NCBI GenBank assembly: GCA_947625605.1
Contig: CANQOY010000002.1
Location: forward strand, 1 to 64,000
Length of the DNA: 64,000 nt
Reading direction: 5' to 3'
Origin: an uncultured Clostridia bacterium
GTDB taxonomy: Bacteria > Bacillota > Clostridia > Christensenellales > Borkfalkiaceae
The position numbers and the translations under genes were made by a program. The notes beneath the pieces were generated by a model. That model made no database searches and was not told the DNA's origin. It was given only the letters and a program-made list of their open reading frames with translations. This document shows, one piece after another, positions 28,667 through 38,300 of the stretch. Position 1 is the stretch's first letter; the number at the start of each line of letters is the position of its first letter.

Positions 28667-31600
28667 TCAGTGGAAGTCGAACTGCGGCACAACGCCGTTC
28701 TTCCCCTCCGAGATCTCCGCAAGCTGGCTCTCGTACGTGTTGGAGCTGTCGTTTCCGTACATGTAGAAACGGAAGTCCTGCGAGCCCGCGGCGAGAGGCA
28801 GGAGCCGACCGATGCCGCCCATATCCCCCTCCGCGTCCGAGATCTCGCTGATGTTGATCCGATACTCGTGCAGATCGCTGCGCTCTTGATTGATCCCGCC
28901 GAGCGAGACCTGCGCGTAGTTCCTGCCGCCGCCGTACAGCGCAATGCCGCCGTGGACGTACTCTTTATTGCCCGACTGCTCGATGATCGTCCCGAAGCGT
29001 GCGGGATCCTTCGTGCGCATATAGGTGAGCATCCCCGCGATATCCAGCTTGATCTGGGAAGAAGTGGAATCGATGAGCGTGCTGCTGTCCACGAGGGCGA
29101 GCTCCTTCCAATCGTACAGGCGCACGTCTCCTTCGAGGCGCAGGACGGTGGCGAAGGACGTCCCGCCCGTGCCGATCCAATCGCCGAACGTCTCGGAATA
29201 TCGGCTGCCCGGCGAGAGCACCTCGCCCGCAAAGTTGGATTCCACGCCCACGCAGAAGAGGCCGCTCCGTTCGAGCACGCTGTCTGCCAAGGTGACATCC
29301 GTCATGACGTACATGGTGTAGAAATAGTCGTCGTCGAGATAGTTGTTCGTCTGCGTGTCGTACGCCTTCCCGTTTCTGTCCACCAGAACGGGCTCTCTGC
29401 CGAGGGCCGCGCCCGCACGCAGCGCCCTGTTCGCGCCAGTTTTGAGGAGGAACTCCCTGCCCTGCGAGAGGATGCAGCCTTCGATGTGCACCGTGATGCG
29501 CTCTTCATCGCAGCCGTTGTTCTCGGAGAGCGAATCGATGAAGTATTTCTCGCCGCTTCTGTTCCCGCCGTACGCGCGGACGACGTTCCTGCCATTGCGG
29601 ATGCGGCAATTCAGGACATTCACGTCCGCATTGATTTCGAGCACGGTGCCGACGTTGTTGAGGCGGGTGAGGTCGTAACTGCCGTTCTGGGATTCGAGCG
29701 AGCTGTCACTGCAACCGAGCAGGACGGTGTTGTAGATGGTCACGCCGTCGGTACGGGCAAGGAAGGAGATGTTGTCCTGCCCCGCGACGGAGGCGATCCC
29801 GCCCAAGTTGACGAAGAAGAGCGGGCCCATGAAGATCTGGGGCGTGCCCGTGTTGTCCTGCGCGTGGGCGAAGAGTTCGGCGTTGATGGTGTATCCGTTC
29901 CCATAGACGTCGTTCTTGAACTCGATGACATAGTTGACGTTGGCCTGCGCCGCCGCGCCGATATTCTTATAGTATTCGACGTTGTAGGTGGAGCGCATGG
30001 TGTGGAGCATGTTCTTGCGCTCTCCGATGGGAAGCGGCGTCACGTTGTCGTCCAGTGTGCCGAGGAGAATGTCTCCGCCCAGCACAATGGGGCTACCCAT
30101 GTCCGTCTCGTTGAAGAGCTGGGTGCTCGTGCGGACCTCCACGGCGTCATTGTCAACGAGGAGGGTGATCGAGGCCGTAATGTTTTCGCCGTAATCCTCG
30201 TTCGCCTTCCACGAAGCGGTGATCGTGACCGTGCCCTTGCCGCGGACGTCGAGGAACGCACTGCCGTCCTCCACCACGGCGTTCTTGTCCGTGTCGTCGC
30301 GTACGACATCGGCGATCGCGGGATCGCTCGAAGCGAAGTCGAGATCCTCTGCGCCGTCGATGCGGTCCGCCACGCTGAAAGTGAGCATGTCGAGCGCATA
30401 CCTGTTCGCGATCTTTTGCCCGTCCGCTCCGTAGCGCCACCCCGCGACGGCGAGCTTGCGCGCAAGGCCGACGGAGGTGTTGTTCCCGAACTGCACCGCC
30501 GTGACCCGATTGACGACTTCCACTTCGATCTCCTGTTCGTCGATCAGCGTCGTATCGTCTTGAACATTCCCGTTGTACGCGCCGACCACGAGGATGAAGC
30601 CGGTCCGCTCCACCGCCGTAACGGTGCAGACCGCGCCGCCGTCCTCCCCCTCGGGATCGAATTCGCGGCGGATGGCGAGGTCGTCGTCCGCATTGATGAC
30701 GTCCCACTTGAACGTGATGCCGCGCGCGGAGACCCCGTCCGGCACCGCAAAGAAGGAGATCGGCGTATCCTTCAAGACGTTGATCTTGCCGCTCTCCGTC
30801 TGCGCAGGCAGATCGGTGTCGATATGGAAAGTAAAGCCTTCTCTGCAAACCATGAGCGTGCGTTCATCCTCGCCCGCGCGGATATCCACTGAATAATCCT
30901 GCCCGTCCGCGGGGAGCGTAAGCGTCACGGCATAGCCGTTCGCAACCCCATCCACGGGTTTGATATCAGCCCCAACGTCCTCCGAATCTGCACATGTGAC
31001 CTCGGGCATGGTATCGGCCTCCACGTAGAAGAACGCTTCGGTCTCGTCTTCGCCGATGACGATCTTATTCTGCGTGCCGCCGTTGACGGTGAGGGTTCCT
31101 GCGGGACGGGCAACCTCGATCTTGACCTGTTTTTCGATGGGCCCGAAGGCGCCGTCTTCGAGGCGGACCGTGAACTCCGTCGTGCCGCTGAACGGCAACA
31201 GCAGGGTGCCCGTGGCGCGGTCCACATCCACAAATCCGCTCGTCGCCGCCCCGATCTCCGGCCTCAGATAGCCGTTGGGGGAGAGCTTGGCCGCGTAGGT
31301 GTAGCGGCCCGTTCCCACTTGCGCCTGATAGCCGTCCCCATCTTCGGTCAACAGGTTGTTCTCGCGGCCCGCATCTTCGGCGGCGTAAAGGAACCAATCG
31401 AACGCATAGGGCTTGGAGGAGCCGACGATGACGGTGATCCCGTCCTCAAAACCCCCGTCGTGGCTCACGGCCACAACGCGCGTCACGCCGACGCTCTTGG
31501 GGTAGATCTTGCCGTCTGTCACCTCGATCTCCGCCTGTTGGTCGTTGCCCTCTATGGCGTCGAAGCGGTAATCGAAAGTGCGGTCGCTCGCGTTTGCGGG

Positions 31601-31801
31601 CTGGACGGAAGGCGTGATCTCATAGGGCGTCTCGTAGTCGGCAAGGTCGATGCTGATCGTATCCCCGGGGTAGCGTTCGAGGATCTCGATGCCGTTGGCG
31701 GAGATCTGCACGTCGAGGCTGGCCGCGTTGACGGCGCTGAACACGACGAACACAAAGAGCAGCGGAAGCACCAGGATCAGTGCGGTAATGTTTTTTCTCA
31801 A
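28667..31801 (-). CDS. Large secreted protein (1044 aa) of unknown function, Ig-like and probable beta-helix regions
   Basis: N-terminal MRKNITALILVLPLLFVFVVFSAVNAASLDVQISANGIEILERYPGDTISIDL; repeated Ig-like pattern; 'GNGYTINAELF...INADVNVLNCRIRNGRN'; start overlaps the permease stop (ATGA). Confidence 0.82.
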   Translation of the reverse strand: MRKNITALILVLPLLFVFVVFSAVNAASLDVQISANGIEILERYPGDTISIDLADYETPYEITPSVQPANASDRTFDYRFDAIEGNDQQAEIEVTDGKIYPKSVGVTRVVAVSHDGGFEDGITVIVGSSKPYAFDWFLYAAEDAGRENNLLTEDGDGYQAQVGTGRYTYAAKLSPNGYLRPEIGAATSGFVDVDRATGTLLLPFSGTTEFTVRLEDGAFGPIEKQVKIEVARPAGTLTVNGGTQNKIVIGEDETEAFFYVEADTMPEVTCADSEDVGADIKPVDGVANGYAVTLTLPADGQDYSVDIRAGEDERTLMVCREGFTFHIDTDLPAQTESGKINVLKDTPISFFAVPDGVSARGITFKWDVINADDDLAIRREFDPEGEDGGAVCTVTAVERTGFILVVGAYNGNVQDDTTLIDEQEIEVEVVNRVTAVQFGNNTSVGLARKLAVAGWRYGADGQKIANRYALDMLTFSVADRIDGAEDLDFASSDPAIADVVRDDTDKNAVVEDGSAFLDVRGKGTVTITASWKANEDYGENITASITLLVDNDAVEVRTSTQLFNETDMGSPIVLGGDILLGTLDDNVTPLPIGERKNMLHTMRSTYNVEYYKNIGAAAQANVNYVIEFKNDVYGNGYTINAELFAHAQDNTGTPQIFMGPLFFVNLGGIASVAGQDNISFLARTDGVTIYNTVLLGCSDSSLESQNGSYDLTRLNNVGTVLEINADVNVLNCRIRNGRNVVRAYGGNRSGEKYFIDSLSENNGCDEERITVHIEGCILSQGREFLLKTGANRALRAGAALGREPVLVDRNGKAYDTQTNNYLDDDYFYTMYVMTDVTLADSVLERSGLFCVGVESNFAGEVLSPGSRYSETFGDWIGTGGTSFATVLRLEGDVRLYDWKELALVDSSTLIDSTSSQIKLDIAGMLTYMRTKDPARFGTIIEQSGNKEYVHGGIALYGGGRNYAQVSLGGINQERSDLHEYRINISEISDAEGDMGGIGRLLPLAAGSQDFRFYMYGNDSSNTYESQLAEISEGKNGVVPQFDFH

Positions 31802-33483
31802 AGCTGACCTCCTCCGCTAAACTCATAGTATTTTTTCCCGAGTTTGCGCATCAGGTAATAGAATGCGAGCACCGCCGCGCACATGGAGACGACGCCCACG
31901 ATGAGATAGGTGAGGTAGCCGAGCCCCTCCACGAGGCGCAGCGAAAAGATGAGGCGAAGGAGCAAGACGCTCCCGCCGACCAAAAATGACACCACCATGC
32001 CCAAGACAATGATGACGCTGACGGTGTTTCCGGACTCCTTGATCTCCCCGTCCTCCTCGGTGGAAAACTTCGCGTGGTTGAAGTCGTACCGCGTGGCAAA
32101 GCAGATCTGGGCAAAGCTGCAAATCACCCCGCCGAGGAAGATGAAGCCCGCCGCCCACCAGACGACGTACCCCGTGCCGAGAAGGAGCACCGCGGAGATG
32201 AACTGCGAGAGCACCGAGACGATCATGCAAAGCAGCACTTTCGAGAAGAACACGGAGCGGTACGAGAGCGGATACGCCTTCAACGAGTAGAACATCGCGC
32301 CCTCGCGGCTGATATTCGTGGAGCAGAACACATTCGTGAGCGCGCCGAAGAGCAGCGTCAAAAAGATCGCAAGTTCGAGGTCGCAGTTGATGCCGATGAG
32401 CTTCGTGACGATGGAGGAACCGATCGTCATGCAGAAGTAGACCATGAGCGGCATCAGGACGGCCACGGAGAAGTAGGAGAACATGTATGCGGGCGTGCGG
32501 AAGATATGCAGAAAGTCCTTCTTCATGAGCGCATGGAAAGGACTGTGCTGCGGCTTGATCCGCTTCTCCTTGCGCATGAACTTCCACGAGCCCGCAATGC
32601 GGGACTGCAACACCCAGCGCATGAGGCTGCGGATGACGACCATGGCCAGCACAAGGCAGACGACAAGCACGATGAGGATCCCGATGCCGCTGTACAGCAG
32701 CTCCTTCCGCAGCATGAAGTTCGCGAACCATACGCCGGGATAGAGCGCCGCGGAGAAGCGCGTCAGGAAGTTCATAACGGGCTCGTTGAAGAAGTATTTG
32801 AGCGTGTCGCCGAGGAGCATGTCGCGCACGGCGCCCAACACGACGGAGTAGACGTAGAAGAGCACGGCCGTGAGCGCCGTCACGATGATGAAGTACAGCA
32901 CGAAGCGCTCTTTGAGGAATTGCTTCGCGGCATGGTAGGGCATTGCGAGCATGGCCGCGATCGCGAGCGAGATGAGCGGCAGCACAAAACACATGACGAC
33001 CGTCATGACGTAATACCACCAATCCTGCGGCGCCTGATAGACGACGGAGAAGTTGACGGCGAGCACGCACACCGCCGAGATGACCAACTGCCCGAAATAG
33101 ATGGAGACGAGCTTTGCAAGGAAGATCGTCTTCGCGCTCACGGGCATGCCCGTAAGCAACGTGATATCGTCCGCTTCAAAGAGCTGGCGGTTGATCTGCG
33201 AAACGCCTCCGATCACCATGAACACAAGGATGAGCGTGTACGCCATGGAGAGCAGTTCGTAGAGGCGCACCCCCGTGTTCTCCACCCCGTTCGTCCGCAC
33301 GGAGAGGTAGATGCCCGTAAACCTCGAAAAGAAGATCACGAACACCGCAAGGAACACGAGAATGAGGAACCATCTCAGGATAAACCCGAATGCGTCAAAG
33401 TTCCCCTTGCGGAAGCCGGCCGCCCGCTCCTGCCGCTGTTTGCGCAGAAGCGTTCCTATTTGTTTGAAATTGATCTTATCCTT
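31798..33483 (-). CDS. ABC transporter permease (ABC-2/putative exporter type)
   Basis: Multi-TM protein (e.g. FILRWFLILVFLAVFVIFFSRF, VMCFVLPLISLAIAAMLAMPYH); gene overlaps ATPase gene upstream and secreted-protein gene downstream. Start MKDKINFKQ at 33483. Confidence 0.87.
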   Translation of the reverse strand, partial: KDKINFKQIGTLLRKQRQERAAGFRKGNFDAFGFILRWFLILVFLAVFVIFFSRFTGIYLSVRTNGVENTGVRLYELLSMAYTLILVFMVIGGVSQINRQLFEADDITLLTGMPVSAKTIFLAKLVSIYFGQLVISAVCVLAVNFSVVYQAPQDWWYYVMTVVMCFVLPLISLAIAAMLAMPYHAAKQFLKERFVLYFIIVTALTAVLFYVYSVVLGAVRDMLLGDTLKYFFNEPVMNFLTRFSAALYPGVWFANFMLRKELLYSGIGILIVLVVCLVLAMVVIRSLMRWVLQSRIAGSWKFMRKEKRIKPQHSPFHALMKKDFLHIFRTPAYMFSYFSVAVLMPLMVYFCMTIGSSIVTKLIGINCDLELAIFLTLLFGALTNVFCSTNISREGAMFYSLKAYPLSYRSVFFSKVLLCMIVSVLSQFISAVLLLGTGYVVWWAAGFIFLGGVICSFAQICFATRYDFNHAKFSTEEDGEIKESGNTVSVIIVLGMVVSFLVGGSVLLLRLIFSLRLVEGLGYLTYLIVGVVSMCAAVLAFYYLMRKLGKKYYEFSGGGQL

Positions 33484-34516
33484 CATTGCGCAGGAAATAC
33501 TCCTCAAAATCAAATTGCGGATAGACCTTCATGATCCGCTTCACGTTGAGATCGTCAAGCTGCTCTCCCTTGCGGAGCAGCACGACGCGGTCGCACATCT
33601 TCGCCACGGTCGTCAATGCGTGCGAAGAGAAGATGATGCAGTTCCCCTTCGCCACATAATCGTGCATGTAGGCCTGCACCGCGTGCATGGTACGGGGATC
33701 GAGGCCCGTCATCGGCTCATCCAGCACCCACACCTTGGGCATGTGGATGAGCGAACCCATCATGCAGATCTTCTGCCGCATGCCGTGAGAATAGGAGGAA
33801 ATGAGGTTGTTGATGTCCTTCCCGAGCTGAAAGACCTCTTCCAGCTGCGCAAGGCGCTCATCCCGCACTTTCGTCGGGACCTTGTAAACATCCGCCATAA
33901 AGGTGATATACTGCTTGCCCGTCATCTTGACGAACGTCGCATGGTTGTCCGTCACAAACCCCATTTCCGCCTTCGCGTCGATGGGCTCCTTCTTGATGTC
34001 GTGGCCGCAGATGGAAATGTTCCCCTTTTCAAACGGCAGCATGCCTTCCAGACATTTGAGCGTCGTGGACTTCCCCGCGCCGTTGTGGCCGAGCAGCCCC
34101 ACGATCTCTCCCTCATAGCACGAGAAATTCGCGTTGGCGACCGCATAGTCCGCCTTCTTGGAATATCTCTTGTAGAGCCCCTGCACGCGCACCACCTCGG
34201 CACGGCCGTAGTGAATGGGCGGAACGCGCATGATCTCTTCGGCGATCGCCTCCGTGATCCTTGCGCCGGGCATGAGCCCGTGACTGCGGTAGATCTCCTC
34301 CGCCGTCTCTTCCTTTAAGGAAGCGGGAAGCCGTTCGTACTCCTTATCGACGGGCACGGGCGGGAGAGCCGCGGCGGCGTCCCCCTTCTTCTTTCCCCGT
34401 TTGCGCCGTACGATGAGAGCGACGTCCACGACCAAGAGGATCGCGACGACCGCCAACGACACGGCGAGTACGGCGATCTGCCAATTGCTGAGTGCGAGAA
34501 GTTGTGTTTGCATCAA
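33476..34516 (-). CDS. ABC transporter ATP-binding protein with N-terminal transmembrane helix
   Basis: GLLGHNGAGKSTTLKCLEG (Walker A), ISSYSHGMRQKICMMGSLIHMPKVWVLDEPMTGLDP; N-terminal NWQIAVLAVSLAVVAILLVVDVALIVRRKRGKKK. Confidence 0.92.
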   Translation of the reverse strand: MMQTQLLALSNWQIAVLAVSLAVVAILLVVDVALIVRRKRGKKKGDAAAALPPVPVDKEYERLPASLKEETAEEIYRSHGLMPGARITEAIAEEIMRVPPIHYGRAEVVRVQGLYKRYSKKADYAVANANFSCYEGEIVGLLGHNGAGKSTTLKCLEGMLPFEKGNISICGHDIKKEPIDAKAEMGFVTDNHATFVKMTGKQYITFMADVYKVPTKVRDERLAQLEEVFQLGKDINNLISSYSHGMRQKICMMGSLIHMPKVWVLDEPMTGLDPRTMHAVQAYMHDYVAKGNCIIFSSHALTTVAKMCDRVVLLRKGEQLDDLNVKRIMKVYPQFDFEEYFLRNEG

Positions 34517-34627
34517 TCATATCCTCCGTAGAGATTGTTTTTGAAATTTTTGTTTTTGCGCCCTTACCGAGCGCGCACCGTTCCCTCTCCCCCGAATCAG
34601 GGGGAGAGGAAAATCATCGGGCATTTG

Positions 34628-35335
34628 TTAGACCATGTTTGTTTCGTAAATATAATACAGAGTGTAAACAATTTCGTCCCAAGTAAGCAGTCCTTTGCCC
34701 ACCGCAACCTTGAAGTATGCCCACGGTGCAGCGTAGAACATCTCTTCGGGCATGAGGGCCTTGAAGTCCTCATAGGTGTAGAGACCGTACTTCTCAATGT
34801 CGGCTTGCATCTTCGCCTCGTCGTACTTCATGGTGCCTTCCTCGTACTCGAAGTAGTTCACGAAGCCCCTGCTCTGTCCGGGGAATGCGGTGAGCGCAAG
34901 TATACCCTCTGCAACCGTGTTGAGGTTGCCGATCGTAACGGGAGAATAGATCTTGACGATTTCTCTCTTTGCCGAACCGCCTACGAGAACCGTCGAACTC
35001 TCTACCGCTTCGCCGTTCACATACTCTACGCTTGCGAACCGATGGCCGATATAGTCCCCCAAATTCTTCGCGTTAATGAACACATAGCCGCCGACATCGA
35101 GGTCGAAGAACGCATGCTCGTTCGCAATCCGTAATTTCGTCCCGTTCGCAAAATGGAGCGTGATAACATCGGAGGGCTGTGCGGGCAGATTTGCATGCGC
35201 ATTAAAGAGAAGTTTTGCCCCCTCATACTTGCCGGTATAGTGATTGTAGACCAAGAGCACGTCGTCCATCGTCAGATCCTCGACCTTCTTCTGCGTGCCG
35301 TCGGCAAGATTGACGAGCGTTCCTTCGACAAGACA
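34628..35335 (-). other. Hint (hedgehog/intein) domain plus 82-aa C-terminal tail of the giant lipoprotein
   Basis: Cys1 after GW; block-A-like 'GTLVNLADGTQKKVEDLTMDDVLLVYN'; block-B-like 'LRIANEHAFFD'; block-F-like 'REIVKIYSPVTIGNLNTVAEGILAL'; no C-terminal His-Asn + Cys/Ser/Thr. Confidence 0.72.
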
Positions 35336-38300
35336 CCAACCTGTATCCTCAGTTTCGATCGAAATGGATACATCGCCCTCCGGCATAATGAATTCTTGGT
35401 CTTCGCTTGTGGCAACAAGTCCGTCCACATTCGAAGTCACGGAATTCAAAGCAGTATCTGTTTTTAAGGTTATCGTGAGCTTGACCGTCGCACCCGCGGG
35501 CACCTGGAATGAAGAACCCTGCTTAACCGCTTGTGTCTGACCGCTGAACGTAACGGAGGCCGTCGAGCCGTTTTCCAACGTCACCGGCGAGAAAGACAAA
35601 GTAAACGTCTTAACCTCCCATTGCGCATAGAGGTTGAGCGCACCCCCTGCGAAATCGGCTGCATTGAGCGTCGTTTTTTCGCCATTTCCGTTTGCATCCG
35701 TAGTCCAATGTGTGAAGTTGTAGTTTTTACGCTCGGGAACATATTCCGTGAGCTCAAATTCTTCGAGCCGATCGCTTCGGATATTGACGGTGAGAGTTTC
35801 TTCTCCTCTGATGACAGCCCCGTCTCCGTTCGCATGGAATACCACGGTATACGTTGTGACCTCTTCGGGCAATTTTTGGAATTTCCCGTAGAGCTTCAAT
35901 TTGCTGCCCACTTCGAGATACTTGCTGTATTCTTCTGCCGAGATATTTTTGATCTCCTGCGTACAGCTTTCATCGGTAAACCAACCCATAAACTCGAATC
36001 CATCGAGGGTGGCGTCTCGCAATTCCATGCCCTTCTTCGGGAAGGCGGAGGAATTGTTGGGATTGGGCGTACCCTCGGGGGTCACGGTCTCATCCCCCGT
36101 CTCATTCTTGTAGACGTAATCGAATTCAATACCAAACGTGGAATCGTCGGTGATCCAGCCGCCGTCCTTCGAGGTATACGTGCCTGCCGCAAACGGCTGA
36201 GGACCGGACAGGGAGCCATTGTTGCTCCATATCTTGCCCGAAGTCGATGCGGTATAAGACTTCCATTTGACGCTAACGGCAGTGATCAACTCATATGAGG
36301 TCGCTTTCGCCGTGGTCACGATCAACGTCGCGCCGTCCCCAGTCGTCTCGACAAGGCCACCGAGTTCTTCCGCTTCCAATGTGCCGTTGACGACAAGTTT
36401 GCCCGCCCCGAGCTTTTGTTTCGCACCGTTCTCTGTTTCATACTTGGGCGCAGCGACATCGCCTGTCGACGTAGCGGGATCGACAAATTTATCGTCATAG
36501 ACGAAAAGCTTCTTGATCTTAAACGTAACATCTTTATCAATGGTAATCGAGCCGCCGGGAAGGATCTTCATATCCTGCGAAGTTGAAGTTACCGTGGCAG
36601 GCGCTCCGTTGGTATGGAAAACAAAATTATGATACCACGACACGGGGAACATGAGTCCTGCCGTACCGACATCAACGCCGATAACGGTCAACGTTAACGC
36701 ATTGATCGTAATCGATCCATAGCAATCCCACTTCGTTACTTTTGACTTAACATCATACTTTACTGAAACATAAGAATCGCTGAGCAGTTGAACAAAATGC
36801 CTCGCTCCGCCGATGAACTTCACGTCTGCCGTATTGTCATGGCTGCTTGCATACATGTTAGCATGAGCCAACAGGGTAGCACCGCTGTGCACCTCGTAAG
36901 TGCTTGTGATGTTCTGCAAATAGAACCGATTGAACGGAGCCGCAACCATGTAGTCGTAAATCGCCGAGAACTTGGTGCCGCCGCGGTGCTCTACGACGAC
37001 GAAGGGAATCGTCGTTGTGCCGCTTTGGATCACGACCTTCGAGCCGTTGTCTGCCGACTCTTCCTCAATGAAACCGTAAATATTCATCGTGCCCGTCGAG
37101 GTGAGTTTTGCGTTTGCCCCCAAAACGAGCTGCGCATACCCGGAATTAGTCTGACCTGCGGGACTTGCTCCCCCGCCGCCACCCGACGTGATCCCGCCGA
37201 TGTTGAGCGTCCCCGCATTTGTGAGCTCGATCCCCGCCGGAACCGTCACGGTCAAGTCGCAAAGATTTTTATCTCCGAGGGAAGAATACGTCTTATTGAG
37301 CTGTGTCGTACCATTCAGACCGGTGGTGTTCGTCTCTGCCCCGCTCTCCCCTACTTTTCTTGCCGTATCTTGTGTCGTGTCATACGGCAAGAACAATGTC
37401 ACGCCTGCTTTTACGGTATAATGGCCGCCTTCTACGCTGTAACCCGCTTCTTCGGCAACTTCCTTGGTCGCAAACGCCGTATCGTTCTTGACGACAATTT
37501 CGCCGTCTGTCGCCGTTGCAAGCGCGTCCTCGATCGTATAGAGCACGCCACTGTACTCCACCGATTTGAGCTTATACACGATTGTGAAAGTCTCGTTTGC
37601 GAGCGTATAATAGCCGCCCTCATCATTCAAGGTGGGCTTGAAGACCGCGAGATAGGTGCCGCCCACGGTGAACTCAACGCCGTTCTGATAAACCGCGGAG
37701 ATATGACTCTTCACATACGCGAGTTCCTCCTCGGTGAGAACTCTGCCGTTCTCGCCCGTGAACGAGTACACAAGCTCCACGTCTGCAAGATTTTCTTTGG
37801 CCACGCCGAAATCCGCTTCCAGCGCTTCCGCACGGACGGTGATTTTCTCCGATCTTGCCGTAAACGTCACCGTAACGGGATCGCTGTTTTCATAGTTGGC
37901 CTCGTCCGGATTGTAATACACGCTAACAGAGTTTTGACCCGCATCCACCGAACGTTCGCCGTCCTCAGCCAAGTAATAGCCATCCGGCAGAGGTACTTCT
38001 TTGAGCTTCATATTCAGGAAGCGCGCGATTTCGCCGAGACTGCTCAATTCCGCAACCGCCTTGGCCTTGTTGATGGTGATCGTGAACGTTTCGGTCGCAC
38101 CATCGTAATTCGTCGTCCCCTCGACAGTGAGCGTGACCGTGTAGGTGTTGGCGTTCTTGATCTCCGTAGCATCGTTTGTGACTTCTCCGAAGTTGGAAGT
38201 CGCCTTGCTCCAATCGATATCGAACACCTCGGCCTTATACGTCGCACTGTAAGTGTGATCATCGCCGCCTTTCACAAGATCGTCAAAGGTGATCTTGCTT

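Noticed and set aside
34628-35335. Hint domain as the processing module of a polymorphic toxin
   Set aside because: No nuclease/deaminase-like domain after Hint, no immunity gene downstream, and an N-terminal lipobox rather than a toxin-delivery domain.
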